Of a stretch of DNA of 64,000 nt, positions 1 through 10,339 are shown in pieces; the first letter of the stretch is position 1; each line of letters begins with the position of its first letter. Origin of the DNA: Sternotherus odoratus (lineage: Eukaryota; Chordata; Testudines; Kinosternidae). The DNA is taken from assembly GCA_032164245.1 (NCBI GenBank), contig JAVMKO010000002.1, positions 92,703,340-92,767,339 on the forward strand, written 5' to 3'. Under the pieces are notes generated by a model. That model was given only the letters and a program-made list of their open reading frames with translations. It was not told where the DNA came from and made no database searches. Position numbers and translations under genes: made by a program.

Positions 1-1210
1 ATATAATAAGATTCCAGGACTGTCACTGTCTGTGTAACACTCAGAAGCCTAGAATGTCCGTTGAGTCAGTCTGAAGTGATGGAAACAGCTGCAGGCGTGA
101 TTGGTTGAGAGCTCTTTCTGTTTAGAATATCACCTGGTTCAGTCATCACTGGGATTCATAGTCTGTTACTTCCCAGTTTTTAAATTCTCCAGCCATTTTC
201 AGTCTTTTACACTTTACACCTATCGGGCAGCACAGGTTTTCACCGAGTAATGAATACAATCCATACAAGTATAAATTAATAAACGGTCATTAATTTGTTT
301 AGGGTTTTTCGGCCTATATCACTAGCAAAAATAACAGTGCTGGGCTTTGAGGTTCAAATTCAGGCGAAGCCATGTCCCATCGTATGATTTTTGGTTAAGC
401 AGTTTGACCTTCCTGTACTTCACACAATATGGTTGTAAATGTAAATAATGGCAAGACGTCGCTGCAAAATAGGTACTGTATTGGAGCTGGATTACTTGAA
501 ATTACTGTGAGTAAAAGCAGCAGTAGGTCGCGATTGAGGTCCTTCAACTGGATGGAACGGCTCTAGATCTTGATTGCATTCCTCTGGGGTTATGGGAAAC
601 ATGAGTAAAGCTAGTTGTGAATTTTCTTTATCAAAGGAAATATCATTTCAGCCTCAGGGTTCAGAGGGGCTTTTGACACTGTACTATTTATAAAAGAGTA
701 ATTGTTGTTGAATGTCATAAGGAGAGGCCTTGTGTTGAGGGGGAAGGGACAAAAGGGTGAGAAACCAAATGAGCCGTGACTGTCCTGCTCCCTGGAAGCC
801 AACCTAAATGTCTGTCTCAAGTTACTTTTTCATGTGCCTCACCTCTGAGTTGAGAATTAAAGAAATGGAACAAGCCCCAGCCTGTGCCCGACCATTGCTG
901 TCCCCTGAACCTAAATCTGAATGAAAGTTCACCTGGGCTTATACCTCTGCTGAGTGTGGAGAGGTGGAAGTTTCCATTGGACTGTCAGCCAAAACCTATG
1001 TTCCAATAAGGACAAATTTGCAAAAGGGCAAAGACCAAAAAGTGGTGGTAGCAGCAGTTGTTTGTTTGTTAGGAGTGCCCAAAAGTGTGCTAGGCCTTGC
1101 ACCAAAACAAAAACAGTCCTTTTCCTAACACTGAGTTTAGAGACTGAGGCCCTGAACTAATCTCACTTGTGAACCCTCGCACAGATGCAGAGCTTCCTTG
1201 TAATCAACAG
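1..1210. other. No gene seen; one faint MIR-like stretch
   Basis: I see no convincing exon or RNA gene here. A diffuse MIR-like (core-SINE) similarity lies around 325-460, where a degraded B-box-like GGTTCAAATTC is followed by pieces reminiscent of the MIR core and an AATAATGGC tail. The rest is ordinary AT-leaning non-coding sequence. Confidence 0.4.
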
Positions 1211-1334
1211 TGAGAGGGGTAGCCATGTTAGCTGGATCTGCAAAAGCGATAAAAAGTCCTGTGGCACCTATAGACTAACAGACATATCGGCGCATAAGCT
1301 TTCGTGGGCTAATCCCCACTTCGTCGGATGCACG
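1211..1334 (-). mobile_element. Penelope-like element end (terminal fragment)
   Basis: This fragment carries the same terminal sequence seen at 14130-14249 and 37748-37945: a GAGAGGGGTAGCC end, a block with CCTGTGGCACC, then CATAAGCTTTCGTGGGC and CTTCGTCGGATGCA. Read on the minus strand, the inner part has the order GACGA, a GTGGG/CCCAC-type stem, then CGAAAGCTTATG. That order resembles a hammerhead ribozyme core, which is known from the termini of Penelope-like elements. No pol sequence is attached, so this is a short, degraded terminal piece. Confidence 0.6.
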
Positions 1335-2083
1335 CAGTGCATGCAACGGTGGGTTGCTGTTAGGTCTGCCATGGAAACCTTTGGCAAATAACAAAATCAA
1401 AGTGAATAAAATAATCCAAAAACTCTCAGAGAGAAGGTGGCAAAACAATTACAGGGATCTGGTGAATTTCCTCCACAAGCTCTATAGAAAAGGGGCAAAA
1501 AAGCTAAAATGATGATGTGAAACACAACAAAAAATAGTGTGTGTGAGAGAGAACAGAAAAGGAGGTTAAAAAGGTACATCTTTCTCTGGCAGGAGAGAGC
1601 TGTCCCCGGGAAAAGCCCCAGCAGTGAATTCTAAACTCTGAGCACATGCATGAAGAAGCCAGAGATTACACTGAAAGCAGAGTGTACTGATGCCAAAGCA
1701 CAGATACAGTAATTGGGTAAAGCCATCACCTCATCTACAGAGAATGACAGGAGATCAGCATGTCCCCAGACTGCTATTCTTCTTCCTGAAACTTTGGGTG
1801 CCCGTGGAAATCAACGTAGCTCTACAACTACAGTGGAGCTAGATTGGTTTACACCAGCTGAAGATCTGACTCCTGGATCCCAAGACCCCCTGTCTTCAGG
1901 GACATTTGCTTTGGTGCATTTGTAACTCAAAACCATCTGACAACTGGTCTTAAAGCCCACAAGAGAACGTCTAAATCCTTTCTTTCAGTTTGCTGCTTAC
2001 TGGGGGGCCAGATTGTGCCTGACTGCTTCACAAGTGCATAGAGATTAGAAGAAATACAGAGTCCTCCTCCTTCTTCTTGACTC
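1335..2083. other. No gene or clear repeat seen
   Basis: There are short AT-rich and purine-rich stretches and small open frames on both strands, but none has a recognisable domain, codon bias or splice context. I see nothing supportable here. Confidence 0.4.
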
Positions 2084-2091
2084 TTATACAG

Positions 2092-2907
2092 CAGAGATGG
2101 CCAAACCATGGCTTGTGAGCCACATGAGGCTCTTTTATAGTTAAAGTGCGACTTGCGGTGCCACCCCCATTCTCCGCCTACCAGATTGGGGTGGGAGGAA
2201 CTTGGGGCTTCTGCCCTGTGGCAGGATGTTGGGGTTAGTGGCTTCTGCCAGAGATGACAGGTGCCTGCTGAGAGTGGGGGGTGGACACAATTTAAAAGTT
2301 TGCCCCTAACAGCTTGAGTCATGGCCCCCAGCATGCCACCCTCTTATCCTCAGCGACCCTCCCTGCAGTTCCCAAGTTTTAGCTCCACATGGGGAGGCAG
2401 CAGCAAACAGGGAGGGGCCGCTGCTTTAGCTCTGGGGAGAGGCAGCAGCAAAAGCAGTGGCTCTCCCTGAAGTTCTCACCTGTTTGCCTCTGCCTCTCCC
2501 CATGACCTCAACTCCCAGCTTGCTGGCTCCAGCAGCTGCCCTGCAGGAAGTGGGCCTGGCAGCACTGTATGACGGAGCAGGGCCAGCAAACCCTGGCAAA
2601 AATCCCCCCACCCCCATCACTTCTGCTTTTGTCCAGCAGGATAGAGGCTTCGGGGCTTCAGCCCCATAGGGCGTTCCTGTTAGGGTTTGGGGCATCAGCA
2701 GGAGCAGGGCAGAAGCCCCAAGCCCTGGCAGACACCAGCTGTACAGCTGGAGCCCTGAGACCTCCTACTCCTCAGATCTGAAGCCCGTAGCCCCAGTCGG
2801 TGTGCCCCATGGGGCTGAAACTCCAAGCTCTGGCAGGCGCATCCCAGCTCAAACTTCTGAAGATTGTCATATGTGGCTCAGAGGGTCAGGAAGTTTGCCC
2901 ACCCCTG
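2092..2907. mobile_element. Non-autonomous hAT-type DNA transposon with perfect 8-bp TSD
   Basis: The element is 816 bp. It starts CAGAGATGGCCAAACC and ends GGAAGTTTGCCCACCCCTG, so the ends are imperfect terminal inverted repeats of the CAGGGGTGGGCAAAC type known from vertebrate hAT elements. Both sides carry TTATACAG (2084-2091 and 2908-2915), a perfect 8-bp duplication as hAT transposases make. The interior is GC-rich, repeats the idea of an inverted stem, and encodes nothing recognisable; open frames at 2426-2695 and 2457-2669 are by-products of base composition. It was probably mobilised by a transposase supplied elsewhere. Confidence 0.85.
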
Positions 2908-2995
2908 TTATACAGAAACAGAGCACAGTTATAATCCCTGAATGTTCTCTCAAAGGAGCAGGTGGGAGATGGAGCCATGCCCCACCCCCACGCCA

Positions 2996-4013
2996 AGGGC
3001 TGGTCTCCACTGGGGGGAAAATCGACTGTAGATACCGTGACAAAGCTCCAAGTCTGTACTTGTGGGTCCTGTGTTTCTCGGCAGATTTCACTAGCCTCAG
3101 AGGCTCACTGTGATCATCCACGTAGCCCTTCTCTCTTTAGAGACGAGGTCACAGTCTATTGAGCCATTTTCAGCATAAGCCAGTGAGGAGAAATTATCCT
3201 TCTGGGCACAGTCTCTGTTGCCTCCCTAGTCTCGGTGATTAATTGGGGAAGGTAGGAAAGGGGGAGCCCAGGCCCGCCCTCTACTCCGGGCTCCAACCCA
3301 GGGACCCTAATAGTATCAGCTAAGATGGCTGACCTTTTAACCACCAAGCACAATACAATTCCCTGGGCTACTTCCCCACAGCAGACCCTGCTTCTTTACT
3401 CTCCACTTCACCCTTACCTCAGGGCCTCCTTCCAAACTGCTCTTTGCTCCAACGCCTCCAAACTGCTCTTTGTTCCAACGCCTCCAAACTGCTCTCTGCT
3501 CCAACGCCTCTCAATCTCCTGACACCCACCCCCACCTGACCAAATGGGAGGGTTTTTAAATGATTTCAGCCAGCCCCTGATTGGCTTCAGGTGTCCCAAT
3601 CAGGCTAGCTGTTTCTGCTGCCTTCTAGAACCTTCTTAATTGGCCCCAGGTGTCTTGATTGGCCTGGATTAGCCTTTGTTTGGCTATACAGGGAACAGAG
3701 ACCTGCACATCCTGAGGCTGATATACCTGCCTTCCAGCACTCTCCTATATCCTTCTGGTCTGACTTTGTCACAATACGCAATTTCAGTTACGTTAATAAC
3801 ATAGCTGAAATCGACGTATCTACATCCAACTTACCTCCCTTCCTCACGGCAGCGGCGCGGTCCCCTGTCGACTCCAGCTTGTGCCTCTTGATGAGCTGGT
3901 CTTCCGGAGTCGACGGGGAAGCTGCTGGCGATCGATTTATCGCGTCTTAACGAGACACGATAAATCGATTGCCAAAAAATCGATGCTTCCCTGCCATAGT
4001 GAGGACAAGCCCT
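2996..4013. mobile_element. PIF/Harbinger-type MITE, split by an LTR
   Basis: The left end GGGCTGGTCTCCACT and the right end GAGGACAAGCCCT form the GGGC.TGTC.AC type inverted repeat seen in several other MITEs in this window. The flanks are CAA and TAA, close to the TWA trinucleotide expected of Harbinger. The interior contains two palindromes: one near 3785-3830 (a CAGTTACG / CATAGCTG stem) and one near 3930-3985 built on ATCGATTTATCG. The region 3036-3773 is a later LTR insertion. The same interior is found, truncated, at 16811-17035. Confidence 0.6.
3036..3773. mobile_element. Solo LTR nested in the Harbinger-type MITE
   Basis: The 738-bp segment begins CGTGACAAAGC and ends CTTTGTCACA, so it has the TG...CA inverted ends of an LTR with the first T mutated. 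It is bracketed by ATAC at 3032-3035 and 3774-3777, a 4-bp target duplication. It contains a block (3270-3310) reading GCCCGCCCTCTACTCCGGG, three near-identical tandem copies of a 27-bp unit containing CCAACGCCTCCAAACTGCTC (3440-3515), and GATTGGCTTCAGGTG-like repeats (3580-3660). No internal retroviral region is present, so it is a solo LTR. The exact superfamily is not decided. Confidence 0.65.
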
Positions 4014-4144
4014 AAGTGTCCTGCACTTTCGTAAAAGGCGTAACACTGGGCATACTCTCCCTGTGAGTTTGGGAGCTGTGGCAGGAATTGTGGTGGGAGA
4101 ACATGAGAAGAAGCTGCAAGTGGTTTGTTGGTGTTTTTGGTATA

Positions 4145-4770
4145 CAGTAAAACCTCGATTTAACGGACCTCGATTTAACGGACTTCGGATGTAACGGACA
4201 AAATTTTAAAGAAAGTCCGATGCATTCGAAATCCGTTTGTCCAGGTCTGGCTGCGGGCTCCCTGCTGCCGCCAGGGTCCAGGCAGTGGGCGGGCTGCCTG
4301 CCAGCTCCCCGCTGCCGCCCGGGTCCAGGCAGCGGGCAGGCTGCCTGCTGGCTCCCGCCCGGGTCCTACCTGCCGCCCGGGTCCTGGCAGCCAGCTGGAG
4401 CCCCTAGCCCCGGGGAGTGCGGATCAAGCCGCGCTCCCCGGGCGGCGGCTGCAGTCGCGCTCCCCGGGCAGCGGCTGGAGCCCCGAGGAGCATGGCGGAT
4501 GGAGCCCCGAGGAGCGAGGCTCGAGCCGCGATCCACGGGCGGCGGCTGGATCCCTGAGCCCTGGCCGCCAGCAGGGACAGGGGCCGGGGCGCATGGGGGA
4601 CCAGGGCACGTTTTTTTTTTTTTGTTTAAAAAAAAAATCGTCGGCTTTTCGGCGGAGGGAAAGTACAGTAAAACCTCGAATTAAGGACGAATTGGGCAGG
4701 CTGGGTTTTTTTTATTATTAAATACCAGACTTTTGGTACCGAATTAGTCCGTTAAATCGAGGTTTTACTG
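4145..4770. mobile_element. Pogo/Tigger-type TIR element with GC-rich cargo
   Basis: The ends are CAGTAAAACCTCGATTTAAC and its inverse, flanked by TA on both sides (4143-4144, 4771-4772), as expected for pogo/Tigger elements. The left inverted repeat is itself followed by a second CCTCGATTTAACGGAC. The interior 4240-4615 is GC-rich and repetitive (CTGGAGCCCCGAG and GGGCGGCGGCTGG motifs), then a T-run/A-run. At 4665 a further TACAGTAAAACCTCGAATTA begins, so 4667-4770 is a small palindromic unit with its own pair of terminal repeats. No transposase is present. The 154-codon frame across the cargo is an artefact of GC content. Confidence 0.8.
4240..4615. repeat. GC-rich minisatellite-like cargo
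   Basis: This is a CpG-rich block of degenerate tandem units: GGCAGCGGGCAGGCTGCCTG-like units first, then CGGCGGCTGGAGCCCCGAG units. It shares the CTGGAGCCCCGAG units and the GGGGCCGGGGCGCA segment, followed by a T-run and A-run, with the block at 10780-11300. Its open frames on both strands encode low-complexity Pro/Ala/Gly/Arg runs and are not genes. Confidence 0.7.
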
Positions 4771-5000
4771 TAATTGTATTTATTGCATCTATTTCCTATT
4801 GCTTTACCTTGATGTTGTTTGTGCAATTAGCCCCTAACCAGGAAGACAGGAGGGGGAATGAAAAATTTGCTATTTTAAAATAGCATGACATCTAACTTGT
4901 AAATATCTTTGTGAATGACAGGCATAAGGAAGAGAAGGAAAAAGGAACTGTGGCACCAGTCCCAATAACTTCCAAATTTCTTGGCATTTTATTGATGTGT

Positions 5001-5122
5001 TAGGGTGACCAAACAGCAAATGTGAAAAATTGGGATGGGGTGGTGGGTAATAGGAGCCTATATGATAAAAAGATCCCAAAATTGTGACTGTCCCTATAAA
5101 ATCGGGACATCTGGTCACCCTA
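5001..5122. mobile_element. hAT-like 122-bp MITE, copy 1
   Basis: TAGGGTGACCA...TGGTCACCCTA terminal inverted repeats enclose a conserved interior containing GTGAAAAATTGGGATGGGG and CCTATAAAATCGGGACATC. The flanks TGATGTGT (4993-5000) and TTGTGTGT (5123-5130) agree at 6 of 8 positions, consistent with an old 8-bp duplication. Five more copies are in this window. Confidence 0.75.
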
Positions 5123-5130
5123 TTGTGTGT

Positions 5131-6084
5131 AGTGCTATTGCCTGATGTGCCACCTTTGTCTGACTGTATGTCTAATATAATTCCCTTAAGAATTATCTGT
5201 GCTGTGAGTACCGAATACAGAAATATTGCAGTTGTAGCTGAAATATTCCATACATCTAAGCATGCTGCTCAAACTGAAATTTACAAAGCATGTTCTCACT
5301 ATGGGAATGTTCCCAACTACTTCAATTGTTAAAAAGATATATTGCTTCTCTTATCCTTAGATCATCCCTTGGCATACACAGAAGTGCTATTACGTGGCTT
5401 TCTAAATTTAGTAACGTTGGATACCTCAAATTATAAATGTAATGCTCTACAAAACTGACACTCCAGGAGAGAGAAATACTATTTTTCTGGCTCTTTATTG
5501 GTTCTTTCTTGAGAGTTTTTGTTTCATGAAATATATGTTTTCTTTAAACCATCAAAAAATGGGAAAATATGCTAGACAGCCTCACCAAGGCATGTTGGCC
5601 TGGAAAAGGAAATGAATGGAGGAGGGGTGAAAACAGATGTAAAGCATTACTACTACTGGGCTAAGAAATGGTACCACTCCACATGAGGAACTAACTGGAC
5701 TGCGACCAAGGACATAGAGAGTTGGCAGCATTTTAATTCCTAATACAGAGCAGTGCTTTCATGAAGGCTGAGCATTTGATTTGAGCATTGATGCAGAAAT
5801 GATATATGATGGCATATTGTTGTTTACTCCTCATTTTCAAGTAGTTAGTATAGTTTTAAATCTCAGACTTAGTAAGAGGACATAAAAGGAAGAAGGTTAC
5901 GTAGCCATCTTTTGCCAGCATAAGTCACAGTAGCAGAGAATCTAAAGATTCTACATCTCCAAAGCTCCATCTCCATCATTTTAATAAAGTAGTATTCTTT
6001 GGAGACAAGGTGGTTTGACCTCACAGCACCTAACTCCATTCTCTGCACTTGTGATCCTGCAAAGATGATATAGTTACAACCGCT
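5131..6084. other. No gene or clear repeat seen
   Basis: This is AT-leaning unique-looking DNA. There are small open frames on both strands, with no domain or splice structure I can support. Confidence 0.4.
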
Positions 6085-6089
6085 AGCAC

Positions 6090-6742
6090 TGTGATGGGGT
6101 GTCCACCCCACACTGGCCTGGGAGGGATTAATGACGTGCTAGGGGAGGCAGCGCAGAAAGCAACCAATAGGAGAGGGGCTGTGAGAAGCAGCCAATCAGA
6201 GCCAGGCAGGCCCATATAAGAAGAGCTGCGGAGCAGGTTCAGTTGCGCCTTGGGGCAGGAGAACTGGCTACCTTGCAGGAGGAAGAATGCTAGAATCTTG
6301 ACCAGAGCAGTGCTGGGCAGGATCAGAGGAGTGAGAGTGAGTTCCTGCTTGGCTGCTAAGACTGGCATGCTGATGCCCTGAGATAAGGGCGTAGAAGGTG
6401 CTGGGCACAGGGAAGTAGACTGGGAGGTTTGAGGGGGTGCAGCTCATGGCTGCCATTTACAGGGTTCCTGGAGTAGTGGGCGGGGGTGCGTCCACCTCCC
6501 CCGAGGACGTGGCTGGACTGTCGAACTGCGGTACCGTACCTCGGAAGGCAGAGCACTGAGTGTGAAATAGCCGGAGGGCTGTGCTCTGACAGGACATTGC
6601 GGTCTTCAGAGTGACACGGGTCCAGGAGCAGAAGTGATGGCAGGTGAGACGCCACCAACAGTCAGCCTACCGACCTGTGCAGCTGATCTGCAACATGACC
6701 AGCAGGAGGTGCTAGCATGGCGAGCTGTCCCCCTCCATCGCA
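6090..6742 (+). mobile_element. Solo LTR with CCAAT and TATA boxes and 5-bp TSD
   Basis: The 653-bp segment begins TGTGATGGGG and ends CCATCGCA, so its ends are inverted repeats with one mismatch and have the TG...CA form. AGCAC is present on both sides (6085-6089 and 6743-6747), a perfect 5-bp duplication. Two CCAAT motifs (AAGCAACCAATAGG near 6158 and CAGCCAATCAG near 6190) precede a CCATATAAGAAG TATA-type box near 6211, the usual order of an LTR promoter. No internal region is attached, so this is a solo LTR left by recombination. A GTGCT..AGCAC-like palindromic target may explain why AATAAA at 6753 lies just outside. Confidence 0.75.
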
Positions 6743-7139
6743 AGCACTATCACAATAAATCTGGATCCAGCCGTGCCATTTGCCTGTTCGGTTCTTGTCT
6801 TGGCTCTGCCAGCATAAGTCTTAAAATGACCTGGAGACCCACTACTGCTGGTATTTAAATTCTTCATTCTCAAGCTGATCTCTACGATCACTGTATTAGA
6901 GCTAGAAATTATTATTCCTTCCTCAGAGAATCCATCTAAACTTCCTTCCTGAGAATGCAAATGTATTTTCTTTCTAGTATTGATATCTCAGCTCCTTGAC
7001 AAGTATAGCTGAAGTACTTTCCTTGCCTTTGGATCCCTGCTCACAGAAACGTGATCTAAACTATCAAAGCACAAGATACAGTTTCACCAGTATCTGTCTG
7101 CCCATCTCTGCCACCTGTGATATATCTGTGATAGTCTCT

Positions 7140-7335
7140 GAGTTGAGAGCTCATGAGTTTAAATCATGGCAGTGCCTCAGGCTTGCTATGTGGCCTTGGG
7201 TAAGTCACTTTACCTCACATTTTTCATACTTCCTCTGATGTTTTGAGAATTAATGAGCTAATCCTAATAATAATACCCTAGTACTTTTCATCTGTGTATC
7301 TCGAAGCACGTTGCAAAGGGGGTGGGGTGGAGGGA
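7140..7335 (+). repeat. MIR / core-SINE relic
   Basis: The stretch GGCCTTGGGTAAGTCACTT (7190-7208), followed by TACCTCACATTTTTCATAC, corresponds to the MIR core. Upstream is a degraded B-box-like GAGTTTAAATC. Downstream, TTTTCATCTGTGTATCTCGA with AGCACGTTGCAAAGG is a tail seen again near 59430. The relic is old and diverged. Confidence 0.65.
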
Positions 7336-8790
7336 GGTTAGTGTTTGTGTACTACACTAAGTATGTAAGCGGTCTATAAATGCTAAGTATTATTAATTGT
7401 GCTCATAATGCAGCAGTATCTGTATGTTGTTCATTGATCGATCCCTTAGAATGTTGACATTATGAATATGGGAATTTAGATAGAGCCCCTGACACTAAGG
7501 GAGTTTGAAGAACATGGTTGAAAGTGTTACATGAGTGGGCTACAAAAGATGTCTGTATTATGTAAATAATTAATAGATAATGTGCTAGGAGACTGAACAA
7601 TGCCGCATATTCTGGACTCCTAAGTGTTTCTAGGACCAGTGGAGCACAGCTTCGATGTGCTCACAGTAACCACCATTTGCTGAGATTCACTGCTGCAGGC
7701 TGTACCAGTTGTAGTTAACTCAGGGATGTAGCTTTTATGCCCAACTGTTCTCTGCGTTGTTACCCAGCCAGGAGGTACCAAAGCTGTGTATTATTGAGGC
7801 TGGTCTCCTGGCAGATGGAGATGGTAGACAGTGTTTCTTGTAGACACTGCTGTGAGAGAGTTTGGGGACAGGGTGAAGTTCTGAAAGGCTGCTAAGCTGT
7901 GGAATGACGTGACTAGTTGTAGGCATATATCTATAGCCAGCGGACACCATTGAATGGCTACAAACTCTTTAAAATGCATTTCTCTGCCTCCAAGTGTAGC
8001 CCTGACTGCATGTTACGTTTGCTGAGCACCGCTGAGAATCAGTCCACCCCGGTCTCAGTTATTTTTCCAGCATTTGAGATCTAAATAATTGTACAGCCTG
8101 GGAACTGTTCCCCCCTCCCAGGATTCAAGAGTCTAATTAAGCCTTACATTAATTATTAGCTCCATTTTACAAGGGGAACAGCCTTCTGGGAATCTGCTGT
8201 GTTGTGGCATCAAAGGCCTAGTGTCAATCTGTTTATTGAGGCCTGAGCTCCTTTAGGCTACTGCCCTGTTTGAGTCCTTCACTAAATAGCCTGGGAACTG
8301 TTTCTTTCTCCAGCATTTATTTGAGATTCTAATTAAGATTTGCATTTTTAAAAAAGATTAATCCATCCCCCTGAAAAAGCTGAGAGTTCTTATTGGTTCT
8401 GTTATGGCATAAAAGGACTTTCCCCAAAAGTGAAGGGGGTCAGGAAGGGTAGCAGAGGTGGCTCTTTATACAACACTGTCATTACCCACAGCCACACATA
8501 GGGATTGAGAGCCATAGACGGGAGTGTAGTTTCTTCTGGACTGGCCATCCCTTGACCAGGCTGTTCTGCCTGAAGCCCTCATAGAGTTGTGACCTCAAAA
8601 TGTAGGTCTACTGGATTAACTTCAAGAGACAGAACTAGGTACTTGGGAAGCCACTAGTCAGAAGCTGAGACTGAGGTGCAGACGCTCCCACTGAAAACAT
8701 GCTGCTGCTTCTGCTATTGCGAGATGTAACTTTTCTGGGAATAGGCGGGTATGCTGACATAGGAGAAAGAGGATACTGAAGAGATGCGAG
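7336..8790. other. No gene seen; contains a diverged local duplication
   Basis: No exon or RNA gene is apparent. Two related blocks are present: one from about 8094 to 8215, and one from about 8289 to 8415. Both contain AGCCTGGGAACTGTT, a GAGTCTAATTAAG or GATTCTAATTAAG segment, and end in TGTGGCATCAAAGG or TATGGCATAAAAGG. They look like an old direct repeat of about 195 bp spacing. Confidence 0.45.
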
Positions 8791-8794
8791 AGAA

Positions 8795-8920
8795 GTAGTT
8801 GTAGGCAGAAATAACACTGACAGGCCCCAGATGTCAGCAGGTGGGATTGAATCTGGGACCGCTGGAGCTTAGTGCATGAGCCTCTAGTGCATGAGCTAAA
8901 AGCCACATGGCTCGTGTGCA
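8795..8920 (-). repeat. tRNA-derived SINE
   Basis: Read on the minus strand, TTTAGCTCATGCACTAGAGG resembles a tRNA A-box region and CCCAGATTCAATCCCACC resembles the B box (GGTTCRANNCC). The text GGCTCATGCACTAAGCTCC between them also occurs in the plus-strand copy at 58440-58560, which shows a shared SINE family. It is not a functional tRNA gene: the acceptor stem and cloverleaf pairing are not kept. Confidence 0.65.
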
Positions 8921-8975
8921 TGCTCTCTCTCTTGCAACCCAAAGCTCTTGATAACTTTTACTCTGTGCGAGGTAG

Positions 8976-9591
8976 TGTCAGGAAATAAATCAGGGGAGAC
9001 ATGGCTGTCCGACCCATATATGGCTGGCACAAACAGGACAAGACAAGAGTGCTTTCACTTAAAGCTAAACTTCACTTAGTCTCAAGCACTTACCCACGTC
9101 CGCAACAGTTTAGTAAAACACCCTCAACCCTCGATAATTACCAAAGCTGAGTGTGGCTCTCGAGTGGCACAGCGGCAGGTGGCCAAATCTTCCATCTACC
9201 AGTGGGGACTGCAAGATGTCCAGAAGTGTCCAACTCCCTCAAACTTTTCTCCCCTCTTTATACATTAGTAATAGAATGACATGCCCCTTAAAGAAAACTT
9301 GTTAAGCAAGCAGTTTCAATAGTCAAGCAAGAGGTTCCTTCCAATTATTGAGTAACCAGATGTGGGTTTTTCCAGAGTTTGCCGCCTTAAGGTCCTAGTA
9401 GACATTCCTTAGGGCACATTCCGCAGGGTCAAGCTGAGCTTTCTGTGCACCCCAAACCCCCTCCCCTCCTGCCTTGGTTAAGCTGAGGCTGCTGCATGGC
9501 CACTTTATGGCCTACAGACTTGGCTGTTTTTAGCAATAAGCCATAGTGGTTTCAGGCACTTTACTGGTTTGCCGAAATCCCCCCCCATACA
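8976..9591 (-). mobile_element. Solo LTR, minus strand
   Basis: On the plus strand the 616-bp segment runs from TGTCAGGAAATAAATC to CCCCCCATACA. GGTAG (8971-8975) and GGTAC (9592-9596) flank it, a 4-5-bp duplication with the last base changed. On the minus strand there is a TATA-type box (plus-strand CCCTCTTTATAC near 9253) about 340 bp after the LTR start, a normal promoter position. No internal region is attached. It lies between a tRNA-SINE and a CR1 end, so this is a repeat cluster. Confidence 0.65.
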
Positions 9592-9624
9592 GGTACATCA
9601 GTTGGCCTTGAAGTGGTTCGTTGC

Positions 9625-9765
9625 TTGGGCACAGTGACTCTCAGATGGTAGAGGCTTGATGTAGGAATTATTAGATGATGTCCTGTGGTTTATATTATGC
9701 AGATGCTCAGACTAGATTATCATAATTGTCCCTTCTGGCCTTAAAAATCCACAAATCTATAAATT
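9625..9765 (+). mobile_element. CR1 LINE 3' end
   Basis: The segment CAGACTAGATTATCATAATTG followed by TCCCTTCTGGCCTTAAAAATC is a diverged form of the common amniote CR1 3' untranslated end, and it finishes in short ATCTATAAAT-like units in place of a poly(A) tail. It is strongly 5' truncated, as most CR1 copies are, and has no coding sequence. Confidence 0.65.
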
Positions 9766-10339
9766 GTTTTGATGTGTCTGGCCGGAGCATTTGTGCACAT
9801 GTAAATTAGGATATTTGTGTGCATTCAGTTTTATACGTGCAATTTTGAAGATTTGTCCCTTAACATATGTTGGTTGTGTTGTAAGAGACTAGTAACAAAC
9901 AGCAGTTTATGTGTGGTGTGTGTGAATTTTATGAATACAAGCTGCTATATGATTAAATCCTGCACCTTTGTAAGTGGTGAGTATCAACTGGAACTTTGTG
10001 ATGGGTTTATGTAATGGTTTAATATATTTCTGTATAATGCAATATCCTTCATTAGAAGTTGTGCTGTTTCTGACTACAGGACTGGAGTGTAAAGTCTATT
10101 TTGTATATGTTGTTATAGAAGTAAATCAGCCATGTAACAGCCATTCTCTTGGGCACAGTGCCCTTTTAAAATAATGTTTTTTTAACGAAAATCTGGACAG
10201 CGGAAACAAGGAAAAAGGTTAAGGAGAAGCAATAATAAGCTCTAGTCTAGCCGATCAAACACCTGTGCATTTTTCCATGGAGGTTTATTTTCTTTTAACT
10301 TGTCTTAATAGCCTTTCAGTAGTTGTAACACTTCCCTTT
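9766..10339. other. No gene or clear repeat seen
   Basis: This stretch is AT-rich and non-coding. Two short open frames overlap near 9817-10174, but they show no domain and no splice structure. Confidence 0.4.

Noticed and set aside
3440..3515. Short regular tandem units as a regulatory array
   Set aside because: They are internal tandem copies of an LTR and have no further support.
4220..4684. 154-codon frame
   Set aside because: It runs through the cargo of the Tigger-type element; low-complexity composition artefact.
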